Assembly (NCBI RefSeq): GCF_007993065.1
Contig: NZ_VOPL01000008.1
Coordinates: forward strand, 62,001 to 126,000
DNA length: 64,000 nucleotides
Source of the DNA: Paracoccus aurantiacus
GTDB lineage: Bacteria > Pseudomonadota > Alphaproteobacteria > Rhodobacterales > Rhodobacteraceae
Reading direction: 5' to 3'
Both the position numbers and the translations under genes were made by a program. The notes under the pieces are model-generated. The model did no database searches. It saw only the letters and a list, made by a program, of their open reading frames with translations, and was not told the DNA's origin. The stretch's first letter is position 1, and the number at the start of each line of letters is the position of its first letter. Below are positions 25,863-33,858 of this stretch, one piece after another.

Positions 25863-28800
25863 ATGACAGAACTTCCGCAAAACTGGCAAGCCAACGAAGA
25901 AGCCCGCCGCACGTGGATGGCCGAAAACAGCCTGTATCGGGCCGAGGATGAACATGCGTCCTGCGGGGTCGGGCTGGTCGTGTCCATCGACGGGAAACCG
26001 TCGCGGCAGGTGGTGCAGAACGGGATCGACGCGCTGAAAGCGGTGTGGCACCGCGGCGCGGTCGATGCCGATGGCAAGACCGGCGACGGCGCGGGCATCC
26101 ATGTCCAGATCCCGGTGCCCTTCTTCTATGACCAGGTCCGCCGTACCGGGCACGAGCCTGACCATGACAAGCTGATCGCAGTCGGGCAGGTGTTTCTGCC
26201 ACGCACGGATTTTTCCGCGCAGGAGCGTTGCCGGACCATCGTGGAATCAGAAGTGATCCGCATGGGTCACTATATCTATGGTTGGCGGCATGTGCCGGTG
26301 AACACCGCCGTGCTGGGCGAAAAGGCCAATGCCACCCGCCCCGAGATCGAGCAGATCCTGATCCGCAACGAAAAGGGTCTGTCCCAGATCGAGTTCGAGC
26401 GCGAGCTTTACATCATTCGCCGCCGGATCGAACGCGCCGCGATGGCGGCCGGGGTGCAGGGGCTGTATTTCTGTTCGCTGTCCTGCCGGTCGATCATCTA
26501 TAAGGGCATGATGCTGGCCGAGCAGGTGGCCGAGTTCTATCCCGACCTGAAAGACCCACGCTTCGAAAGCGCCTTCGCGATCTATCACCAGCGCTATTCG
26601 ACCAACACCTTCCCGCAGTGGTGGCTGGCCCAGCCCTTCCGGATGCTGGCCCATAATGGCGAAATCAACACGCTGAAGGGCAATCTCAACTGGCTGAAAA
26701 GCCACGAGATCCGCATGGCGTCAGGTGCCTTCGGCGAGATGGCGGACGATATCAAGCCGATCGTGCCGGGCGGGTCGTCCGACAGTGCGGCGCTGGATGC
26801 CGTGTTCGAGGTGATGGTGCGTTCGGGCCGGTCGGCGCCGATGACCAAGACGATGCTCGTGCCCGAAAGCTGGTCGAAGGCGACCACGGACATGCCCAAG
26901 GCATGGGCCGATATGTATGCCTATTGCAACGCCGTGATGGAGCCGTGGGACGGCCCCGCCGCGCTTGCGATGACCGATGGCCGCTGGGTGTGCGGCGGGC
27001 TTGACCGGAACGGGCTGCGGCCGATGCGCTATGTCGTGACGGGCGACGGTCTGCTGATTGCCGGATCAGAGGTGGGCATGGTGCCGGTCGACGAAGCCGC
27101 CGCTGTCGAGAAGGGCGCATTGGGCCCCGGCCAGATGATCTGCGTCGATATGGAAGAGGGCAGGCTTTACCACGATTCCGAGATCAAGGACCGGCTTGCC
27201 GCATCGCAGCCCTTCGGCGAGTGGATCGAGAAGGTTGCCCAGCTGTCCGAGCAGATGCGTGATCTGCCGGAAGGCACCACCCTGAAGGGCGAGGATCTGC
27301 GCCGCCGCCAGATCGCCGCGGGCTACACGCTTGAGGAACTGGAAAACGTTCTGTCCCCCATGGCCGAGGACGGCAAGGAGGCGCTGGCCTCGATGGGTGA
27401 CGACACGCCGCCTGCGGTCCTGTCCAATCAGTATCGTCCGCTGAGCCACTTCTTCCGTCAGAATTTCAGTCAGGTGACGAACCCGCCGATCGACTCGCTT
27501 CGCGAAACGCGGGTGATGTCGCTGAAAACGCGCTTCGGCAACCTGAAGAACGTGCTGGAGGAAAGCAGCGCGCAGACCGAAATCCTGCTGCTGGAAACGC
27601 CCTTCGTGGCGAACCGCGAATTCGCCGAGATGATGCAGATGTTCGGTGATGCGGCGACCCGCATCGACTGCACCTTCCCGAAAGGCGCAGGCAATGACGC
27701 GCTGGGCGAGGCATTGGCGCGCATCCGCGGCGAGGCAGAGGACGCGGTCCGTTCGGGCGCGGGGCATCTGGTGCTGACGGATGAAGGCGTGTCCGAGGAC
27801 CGGATCGGGATGCCGATGATCCTTGCCACCAGCGCCATTCACAGCTGGCTGACGCGCAAGGGCCTGCGCACCTTCTGTTCGCTGAACGTGCGTTCGGCCG
27901 AATGCATCGACCCGCATTATTTCGCGGTGCTGATCGGCTGCGGTGCGACGACCGTGAACCCCTATCTGGCGCAGGACAGTGTCGCCGACCGGATCGAACG
28001 CGGTCTTCTGGAAGGCAGCCTGATCGACAATATGCGCCGTTACCGCGACGCCATAGATCAGGGGCTGCTGAAGATCATGGCGAAGATGGGGATCTCGGTC
28101 CTGTCATCCTATCGCGGCGGTCTGAACTTCGAAGCTGTCGGGCTGTCGCGCGCGCTGGTGAACGAATATTTCCCCGGCATGCACAGCCGTATCTCTGGCA
28201 TCGGCCTGCACGGCATCCAGCACAAGCTGGAAGGCGTTCATGCCCGCGGGTTTACTGGCAATGGCGACGAATTGCTGCCGGTCGGCGGCTTCTACAAGTT
28301 GCGCCGTTCGGGCGAAAAGCATGCATGGGAAGCCAATACCATGCGGCTGCTGCAGCTCGCCTGCGAAAAGGCCAGCTATGATGTCTGGAAGCAGTATTCC
28401 AAGACCATGCGTGCCAATCCGCCGATCCATATCCGCGACCTGCTGGACATCAAGCCGCTGGGCAAGCCGGTCCCGCTGGAGGAGGTGGAAAGCATCACCT
28501 CGATCCGCAAGCGGTTCGTGACGCCGGGCATGTCGCTTGGCGCGCTGTCGCCCGAGGCGCATATGACGCTGAACATCGCCATGAACCGGATCGGTGCGAA
28601 ATCCGACAGCGGCGAAGGCGGTGAAGACCCGGCGCACAGCCACCCGCTGCCCAATGGCGACAACCCCTGCGCCAAGATCAAGCAGGTCGCTTCGGGCCGG
28701 TTCGGTGTCACGGCGGAATATCTGAACGCCTGCGAGGAACTGGAAATCAAGGTCGCGCAGGGTGCCAAGCCCGGCGAGGGCGGCCAGCTTCCGGGCATGA

Positions 28801-30410
28801 AGGTGACGGCGCTGATCGCGCGTCTGCGCCATTCGACGCCGGGTGTTACGCTGATCTCTCCGCCGCCGCATCACGATATCTACAGTATCGAGGATCTGGC
28901 CCAGCTGATCTATGACCTGAAGCAGATCAACCCGCGCGCCAAGATCACCGTGAAGCTGGTGGCTTCAAGCGGCGTCGGCACGATTGCGGCGGGCGTCGCC
29001 AAGGCCAAGGCGGATATCATCCTGATCTCGGGCCATAATGGCGGCACCGGGGCGTCGCCCGCGACCAGCATCAAGTTTGCCGGTCTGCCGTGGGAGATGG
29101 GGCTGACCGAGGCGCATCAGGTGCTGGCGATGAACAACCTGCGCGAACGCGTCACGCTGCGCACGGATGGCGGGTTGCGCACCGGCCGCGACGTGGTGAT
29201 GGCGGCGATGATGGGGGCCGAGGAATACGGCATCGGCACCGCCGCGCTGATCGCCATGGGCTGCATCATGGTACGCCAGTGCCAGTCGAACACCTGCCCC
29301 GTTGGCGTCTGCACGCAGGACGAAAAGCTGCGGGCAATGTTCAACGGCAGCGCCGACAAGGTGGTGAACCTCATCACCTTCTACGCGACCGAGGTGCGCG
29401 AGGTTCTGGCAAGCATCGGGGCGCGCAGCCTTGATGAGGTGATCGGCCGTGCGGATCTGCTGACGCAGGTCAGCCGCGGGTCGGCGCATCTGGACGATCT
29501 GGACCTGAACCCGCTGCTGATCACGGTCGATGGTGCCGACAAGATCGTCTATGACCGCACCAAGCCGCGCAATGCCGTGCTGGAAACGCTGGATACCGAG
29601 ATCATCCGCGATGCGGAGCGGTTCTTCAGCGCCGGCGAGAAGATGCAGCTTCACTATGCCGTGCGCAACACGCTGCGCACCATCGGCACGCGCACCTCGT
29701 CGATGATCGTGCAGACATTCGGCATGCGCAACAAGCTGCAGCCCGACCACCTGACGATCCGTCTGACCGGCAGCGCCGGGCAGTCACTGGGCGCTTTCGC
29801 CGCGCCCGGCCTGAAGATCGAGGTATCGGGCGATGCCAATGACTATGTCGGCAAGGGCCTGTCGGGCGGCACGATTGTCGTGCGGCCGCCGATGATCTCG
29901 CCTCTGGTGGCGGCCGATAACGTCATCATCGGCAACACGGTCCTTTATGGCGCGACCGACGGCTATCTGTTCGCCGCCGGCCGCGCCGGAGAGCGCTTCG
30001 GCGTCCGCAATTCGGGCGCGACCGTGGTGATCGAGGGTTGCGGCACCAACGGATGCGAATACATGACCGGCGGTGTCGCGGTGATCCTTGGCCGGATCGG
30101 GGCGAATTTCGGCGCCGGCATGACAGGCGGCATGGCCTATCTTTACGACCCGGACGGGATCGCGCAGGACTACATCAATATGGAGTCGCTGGTGACATGC
30201 CCGGTCACGGTCGCCCATTGGGAAGATCAGCTTAAATCCCTGATCGAGCGCCATGCCGAGGAAACGAATTCCGCCAAGGCGCGCGATATTCTTGCGAACT
30301 GGGATCTGGAAAAAGGCAACTTCCTGCAGGTCGTTCCGAAAGAGATGCTGCCTTTGCTGGAGCATCCGATCGCCGAAAGCGGCGATCTTGCGGCGGTCCC
30401 GGCGGAATAA
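25863..30410 (+). CDS. gltB: Glutamate synthase (NADPH) large subunit
   Basis: 1515 aa from ATG 25863, which has a near-perfect AGGAGGT seven bases upstream. After a propeptide of about 33 residues comes CGVGLVVSIDG, whose Cys becomes the N-terminal nucleophile of the class II glutamine amidotransferase domain. The central domain, the FMN-binding TIM barrel (ISGHNGGTGASPATSIKFAG) and the 3Fe-4S cysteines (GCIMVRQCQSNTCPVGVCTQ) follow. A C-terminal GXGXG beta-helix domain ends the protein. It produces two glutamates from glutamine and 2-oxoglutarate. Full length for the family; no defects seen. Confidence 0.97.
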   Translation: MTELPQNWQANEEARRTWMAENSLYRAEDEHASCGVGLVVSIDGKPSRQVVQNGIDALKAVWHRGAVDADGKTGDGAGIHVQIPVPFFYDQVRRTGHEPDHDKLIAVGQVFLPRTDFSAQERCRTIVESEVIRMGHYIYGWRHVPVNTAVLGEKANATRPEIEQILIRNEKGLSQIEFERELYIIRRRIERAAMAAGVQGLYFCSLSCRSIIYKGMMLAEQVAEFYPDLKDPRFESAFAIYHQRYSTNTFPQWWLAQPFRMLAHNGEINTLKGNLNWLKSHEIRMASGAFGEMADDIKPIVPGGSSDSAALDAVFEVMVRSGRSAPMTKTMLVPESWSKATTDMPKAWADMYAYCNAVMEPWDGPAALAMTDGRWVCGGLDRNGLRPMRYVVTGDGLLIAGSEVGMVPVDEAAAVEKGALGPGQMICVDMEEGRLYHDSEIKDRLAASQPFGEWIEKVAQLSEQMRDLPEGTTLKGEDLRRRQIAAGYTLEELENVLSPMAEDGKEALASMGDDTPPAVLSNQYRPLSHFFRQNFSQVTNPPIDSLRETRVMSLKTRFGNLKNVLEESSAQTEILLLETPFVANREFAEMMQMFGDAATRIDCTFPKGAGNDALGEALARIRGEAEDAVRSGAGHLVLTDEGVSEDRIGMPMILATSAIHSWLTRKGLRTFCSLNVRSAECIDPHYFAVLIGCGATTVNPYLAQDSVADRIERGLLEGSLIDNMRRYRDAIDQGLLKIMAKMGISVLSSYRGGLNFEAVGLSRALVNEYFPGMHSRISGIGLHGIQHKLEGVHARGFTGNGDELLPVGGFYKLRRSGEKHAWEANTMRLLQLACEKASYDVWKQYSKTMRANPPIHIRDLLDIKPLGKPVPLEEVESITSIRKRFVTPGMSLGALSPEAHMTLNIAMNRIGAKSDSGEGGEDPAHSHPLPNGDNPCAKIKQVASGRFGVTAEYLNACEELEIKVAQGAKPGEGGQLPGMKVTALIARLRHSTPGVTLISPPPHHDIYSIEDLAQLIYDLKQINPRAKITVKLVASSGVGTIAAGVAKAKADIILISGHNGGTGASPATSIKFAGLPWEMGLTEAHQVLAMNNLRERVTLRTDGGLRTGRDVVMAAMMGAEEYGIGTAALIAMGCIMVRQCQSNTCPVGVCTQDEKLRAMFNGSADKVVNLITFYATEVREVLASIGARSLDEVIGRADLLTQVSRGSAHLDDLDLNPLLITVDGADKIVYDRTKPRNAVLETLDTEIIRDAERFFSAGEKMQLHYAVRNTLRTIGTRTSSMIVQTFGMRNKLQPDHLTIRLTGSAGQSLGAFAAPGLKIEVSGDANDYVGKGLSGGTIVVRPPMISPLVAADNVIIGNTVLYGATDGYLFAAGRAGERFGVRNSGATVVIEGCGTNGCEYMTGGVAVILGRIGANFGAGMTGGMAYLYDPDGIAQDYINMESLVTCPVTVAHWEDQLKSLIERHAEETNSAKARDILANWDLEKGNFLQVVPKEMLPLLEHPIAESGDLAAVPAE

Positions 30411-30428
30411 GCCCGAACGCAGGCAGTA

Positions 30429-30453
30429 ATGGCGGGGCCGCTGGTCCCGCCAT
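30429..30453 (+). terminator. Probable terminator downstream of gltB
   Basis: The arms ATGGCGGG (30429-30436) and CCCGCCAT (30446-30453) form a perfect 8-bp stem that can be extended inward by two more pairs around a short loop. TTCTAATT follows, a weak T-rich tail. It lies 18 bp after the gltB stop codon. Confidence 0.6.
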
Positions 30454-30567
30454 TCTAATTGGTGCCGCTGCGTGCCGGATTATTCTGTGCATGGCGAGCC
30501 AGCAAGTTTCGTGGCAATGACGGCGAGCATCGCTGCCAGGGCAATGCATCTGCTGAAAGGTAAAGAC

Positions 30568-30954
30568 ATGGCACCCTATTCCCGCCTTTATGCGTCGTTG
30601 GCGATCCTTTCTGTCGGGTTCGGAGGGCTCGGCGGGCGGGTGCTGGCCAACTCTCCGCCTGCGGTGCCGCAGCCGGCAACTCTTGTTACCTATGTCTGCG
30701 ATCACGATCGCACCATTCAGGCAGCATTCATCGAAGGCAGCCACACCAGCTATGCCGTGCTGTATGACGCCGGGCGATTGCATCTGCTTACCCATTCGCC
30801 GAGTGGGTCAGGCGCGCGCTATACCGATCCGCAAGGCCTGCTGGAGCTGTGGACCAAAGGGATGAGCGCCGACCTGCGCATACTGGGCGATGAAGAAGTG
30901 GAACTGTATCGCGACTGCAATCAGGTGCCGACGGCGTACGGTCAGATCCGGTGA
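30568..30954 (+). CDS. MliC/PliC-like C-type lysozyme inhibitor
   Basis: 128 aa from ATG 30568, preceded by GAAAGG at good spacing; the upstream in-frame ATGs lack such a site. A signal sequence (LYASLAILSVGFGGLGGRVL) is followed by a small domain with VTYVCDHDRTIQAAF, SGSGARYTDPQGLLELWTKG and VELYRDC. The two cysteines and the SGARYTD...WTKG pattern match the MliC fold that plugs the lysozyme active site. There is no lipobox cysteine, so it should be a soluble periplasmic (PliC-type) form. Its 3' end overlaps rlmH tail-to-tail by 13 bp. The role is defence against host or environmental lysozyme. Confidence 0.75.
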   Translation: MAPYSRLYASLAILSVGFGGLGGRVLANSPPAVPQPATLVTYVCDHDRTIQAAFIEGSHTSYAVLYDAGRLHLLTHSPSGSGARYTDPQGLLELWTKGMSADLRILGDEEVELYRDCNQVPTAYGQIR

Positions 30955-31409
30955 TAGGGCGCGCCTGACAGGATGGATGCGGCACGGTAAAGCTGTTCGG
31001 CCAGCATGACGCGGACCAGCATATGCGGCCAGACCATGCGTCCAAGGCTGATCTGCCAGTCGGCACGCGTGCGCAGCGCAGGGTCCAGCCCGTCCGCACC
31101 GCCGATGACGAAACAGATGTCGCGGCCCTGATCGCGCTGATTGGCGATCCTTTGGGCGAATTCTGGCGAGGTCGGCTGTTCGCCGCGTTCGTCCATCATC
31201 ACGACAAAGCTGCCCGCCGGGATGGCGCGTTCGATCAGCGGGGCCTCGGCCACCATGCCACCGCCGCGCTTGTCCTCGACCTCAATCACCTGAACCGGCG
31301 GCAGGCCAAGGCCGCGCCCGGTCTTGGCGAAACGGTCGAGGTAATCGTCGATCAGCGTCAGTTCAGGCGATTTCCGCAGGCGGCCGACGGCAAGAAGGGT
31401 GATGCGCAT
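30942..31409 (-). CDS. rlmH: 23S rRNA (pseudouridine1915-N3)-methyltransferase
   Basis: 155 aa, the standard length for RlmH. The N-terminus MRITLLAVGRLRKSPELTLI and the SPOUT knot region CFVIGGADGLDPALRTRAD plus VRVMLAEQLYRAASILSGAP and the terminal YHR are diagnostic. It methylates pseudouridine 1915 in helix 69 of 23S rRNA. In Rhodobacterales it usually follows rsfS directly; here rsfS is at 33363-33746 on the same strand with about 2 kb of other genes between them. Confidence 0.96.
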   Translation of the reverse strand: MRITLLAVGRLRKSPELTLIDDYLDRFAKTGRGLGLPPVQVIEVEDKRGGGMVAEAPLIERAIPAGSFVVMMDERGEQPTSPEFAQRIANQRDQGRDICFVIGGADGLDPALRTRADWQISLGRMVWPHMLVRVMLAEQLYRAASILSGAPYHRI

Positions 31410-31639
31410 GTGGCGGTTCTGGGGCGTGTGGGCGCGGGCGTCAAGCGGCGGGCGGGATTGGAAAGGGTGACGTGATGATGATCGCTATGGTCGAAAATGA
31501 AAAACGCTCTGTCTGCAATCGAGCTTGTCACTGCTAACGTCGCCATGCGTGATGCAAAAAAGCTTCAGAAGGCTGCCGAGTTTCGGCTCTGGGCGTCTAG
31601 GCGTCGACGATCTCGGCATTGAAGGCGCTGAACGCCGCA

Positions 31640-32071
31640 CTATGCCGCTGTTGGCTTCCGAACTGCCCGCACTTCATCAGTCTCAACGCGTTCTGCTCCA
31701 CTATAGAGCGCCAGCTTCACGGGTTCGTCGAAGCCCTCGTGCTTGAAATCAACCGGGCCGGGCGCGATCCATCTATCGCCCCATTCTGTCAGCGCAATGA
31801 CGATCAGTTTCAGATCACGGCCCTTCTCCGTCAGGTGATATTCCGGGTGACCGCCCTCATTCTTCACCTTGAAAATGCCGTCCGCCACAAGGCTATCCAG
31901 ACGTTTCGCAAGGATGTTCGTAGCCACGCCAAGGCTGCGCTGAAAATCCGAAAACCGCACATAATGGCGGAAGATCGCATCGCGCAGAATCAGGAGGCTC
32001 CACCTCTCACCGACGCTCTCTAACGTCCGCGCGGCGGAGCAATCTTGTGTTGTGTATAACCGTCCGAGCAT
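31640..32071 (-). CDS. HxlR-family transcriptional regulator
   Basis: 143 aa. CSAARTLESVGERWSLLILR, FSDFQRSLGVATNILAKRLD and LVADGIFKVKNEGGHPEYHL, followed by LTEKGRDL, are the winged-helix features of HxlR proteins, including the single N-terminal cysteine that some family members use to sense electrophiles or oxidants. It is divergent from a small membrane protein and a DUF899 gene, and a perfect 15-bp inverted repeat at 32093-32131 lies between them. It is most likely a repressor of those genes and of itself. Confidence 0.92.
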   Translation of the reverse strand: MLGRLYTTQDCSAARTLESVGERWSLLILRDAIFRHYVRFSDFQRSLGVATNILAKRLDSLVADGIFKVKNEGGHPEYHLTEKGRDLKLIVIALTEWGDRWIAPGPVDFKHEGFDEPVKLALYSGAERVETDEVRAVRKPTAA

Positions 32072-32092
32072 GGCGCAAAGCTACTCTCTTGA

Positions 32093-32131
32093 CTTTCATC
32101 ATGCAAGTTATTTACGCTTGCATGATGAAAG
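32093..32131. promoter_or_regulatory. Perfect 15-bp inverted repeat, probable HxlR operator
   Basis: CTTTCATCATGCAAG (32093-32107) and CTTGCATGATGAAAG (32117-32131) are exact reverse complements separated by nine bases. TTGACT at 32089-32094 overlaps the left arm and could be a -35 element for the rightward genes. A further half-site, TTGCATGA, follows at about 32136. The site sits 21 bp from the HxlR start and 21 bp from the small membrane protein start. Confidence 0.8.
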
Positions 32132-32152
32132 CAAATTGCATGAGAGACGCAG

Positions 32153-32395
32153 ATGCAGACTGACATGAGATTTCACCGCAACCATCGGGCCGCACGCGTG
32201 CTTGCGCTGAGCGCATCGCCGATCTTTGCGGTGATGGCGGGTCTCGCCATGCTCCAGTCAAGCGCCTCTCCTCTGTGCAGCTCTGGATGGCTCGCCGCAC
32301 ACAGCATGGCGCTGATGTATGCGCTGATGGCAGTTATCCATTTCGGAAGCTGGCTCGCCCCCCGTTCTCAACACTCAGAAAGGAACATCCTATGA
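32153..32395 (+). CDS. Small hypothetical membrane protein
   Basis: 80 aa. Two hydrophobic segments are visible (VLALSASPIFAVMAGLAML and LAAHSMALMYALMAVIHFGS). Its TGA overlaps the ATG of the DUF899 gene (ATGA), and it starts just beyond the HxlR operator, so it looks like a genuine first gene of a two-gene operon. I do not recognise a family. The in-frame ATG at residue 5 is an alternative start. The coupling to a thioredoxin-fold protein suggests a shared role in stress response, but that is inference. Confidence 0.6.
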   Translation: MQTDMRFHRNHRAARVLALSASPIFAVMAGLAMLQSSASPLCSSGWLAAHSMALMYALMAVIHFGSWLAPRSQHSERNIL

Positions 32396-33114
32396 CCCCC
32401 GAAACGCCGAAACTGTCCGATCACCCTGTCGTCTCGCAAGAACACTGGCTGGCGGCGCGCATCGACCTTCTCAAGAAGGAGCGCGAACTGACCGAAGAGC
32501 TTGATAAACTCCACGCCGCGCGGCGTGCCTTGCCCTGGAGGCGTGTTGAAAAGGATTACGTGTTCGAAGGACCGGATGGCCCGGCGCGGCTTTCGGATCT
32601 GTTCAACGGCCGCAGCCAGCTTGCGATTTACCACTTCATGCTGGCACCCGGATCGGATCATATTTGCCCCGGCTGCGCCTATTTGTCCGATCATGTCGAT
32701 GCAGCGCGGCAACATTTCGAGCAGGCGGACCTGTCATTCGCGGCCATCTCCCGCGCGCCGATCGCGCAAATCGAGGCGGTCAAGGCGCGGATGGGGTGGC
32801 GCTTCGCGTGGCTTTCATCGGGAGACAGCGATTTCAATTATGATTTCAACGTCTCATTCTCGCCCGAGCAGCGCGCGAATGGCGGTGCACCCTACAATTA
32901 CGGCAAGGAACGCGTCGAAAAGGCCAGCGACATGTTTGGTCTTTCCATATTCGTACAGCGTCCCGGCAATGACGCCATTTACCACAGCTATTCCACCTAT
33001 CGCCGCGGCGCGGAGCTTCTGATGGGGGCTGCAAACTGGCTAGATCTCACGCCGAAAGGACGCAATGAGGATGGTGCCGCGCATAGCTGGGTACGCCTCC
33101 ACGACACATATTAA
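32392..33114 (+). CDS. DUF899 thioredoxin-fold protein
   Basis: 240 aa from the ATG at 32392, with AAAGGA at good spacing. HPVVSQEHWLAARIDLLKKE at the N-terminus, LPWRRVEKDYVFEGPDGPAR and LSDLFNGRSQLAIYHFML match the DUF899 family. SDHICPGCAYLSDHVDAARQ contains a C-x2-C in the thioredoxin position. YSTYRRGAELLMGAANWLDL near the end is also conserved. Members are thioredoxin-like proteins of poorly known function, often under HxlR or ArsR regulators. It is likely a cytoplasmic redox-active protein induced when the neighbouring HxlR repressor is released. Confidence 0.9.
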   Translation: MTPETPKLSDHPVVSQEHWLAARIDLLKKERELTEELDKLHAARRALPWRRVEKDYVFEGPDGPARLSDLFNGRSQLAIYHFMLAPGSDHICPGCAYLSDHVDAARQHFEQADLSFAAISRAPIAQIEAVKARMGWRFAWLSSGDSDFNYDFNVSFSPEQRANGGAPYNYGKERVEKASDMFGLSIFVQRPGNDAIYHSYSTYRRGAELLMGAANWLDLTPKGRNEDGAAHSWVRLHDTY

Positions 33115-33323
33115 CGCTGCTCAGCCAGGCAGGCATCGTCTGCCCGTGTTTAAGGTAAGCCCGATAGCCTGCGCCCAGCCTTGTACGTTGATTTGGATGG
33201 GCGAAGCCACTGCACCTACAGATTTGGGCCTCGTCCATCGGACAAAACTACGGCGATGCGGGTCTGCGCTGAGACCGGTCGATAGAGTATCGGCAGCGAG
33301 TGACAGCTTCACCCCACAAACCC

Positions 33324-33349
33324 GCCGGATAACGCCCCCGCTATCCGGC
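33324..33349. terminator. Hairpin downstream of rsfS and the DUF899 gene
   Basis: GCCGGATA (33324-33331) and TATCCGGC (33342-33349) form a perfect 8-bp stem with a 10-base C-rich loop, 14 bp from the rsfS stop. No strong T-run is present on either strand. The rest of the 248-bp gap (33115-33362) between the two convergent genes shows no gene. Confidence 0.45.
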
Positions 33350-33362
33350 AGTCCGTTTCGGC

Positions 33363-33746
33363 TTAATGCGGTGCTGCGTCGGCGCGCAGCGCCTTCAGCT
33401 GGTCGGTGGGCATCCACATCTTTTCCAGCTGATAGAATTCGCGCACTTCCGGGCGGAAGACGTGGACGACGACATCGTCGGTGTCGATCAGCACCCAGTC
33501 GCCGGCGTCCTTGCCCTCGATCCGGGCGGTGCGGCCGGTGGCGTCCTTCAGACGCTGGGCAAGCTTTTCGGCGATGGTGGCGACCTGACGGGCATTCCGG
33601 CCCGAGGCGATGACCATGTGATCGGCCATGGCGGAACGGCCGCGAAGATCAATCGTCACGACATCCTCTGCCTTGTCATCGTCAAGAGAGGTCAGGATGC
33701 GCTGAAGGATCTCGTCGCTGGTCAGATCCTGCGGCGCGGCGGTCAC
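33363..33746 (-). CDS. rsfS: Ribosome silencing factor
   Basis: 127 aa from a GTG start; an in-frame stop not far upstream leaves little room for another start. ILTSLDDDKAEDVVTIDLRG, SAMADHMVIASGRNARQVAT and GKDAGDWVLIDTDDVVVHVF, then REFYQLEKMW, are the RsfS/Iojap signatures. It binds ribosomal protein uL14 on the 50S subunit and blocks subunit joining in starvation. The expected partner rlmH is displaced by a cassette of about 2 kb. Confidence 0.95.
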   Translation of the reverse strand: MTAAPQDLTSDEILQRILTSLDDDKAEDVVTIDLRGRSAMADHMVIASGRNARQVATIAEKLAQRLKDATGRTARIEGKDAGDWVLIDTDDVVVHVFRPEVREFYQLEKMWMPTDQLKALRADAAPH

Positions 33747-33858
33747 ATTCGGCTGGTCAGCCGATTGGACGTGGTGGGACAGGGGTTCATCCTCCGGTCA
33801 TCGCGCCTGTCAGCCCCGGCGCCGGGATAGGCTTAATATAGCAACTCGATGCGGTATC

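Noticed and set aside
33743-33790. Short frame (15 codons) preceding and overlapping the rsfS GTG start, with GGAGG next to its ATG
   Set aside because: The GGAGG touches the ATG with no spacer, so initiation there is doubtful, and I see no leader-peptide logic such as runs of one amino acid.
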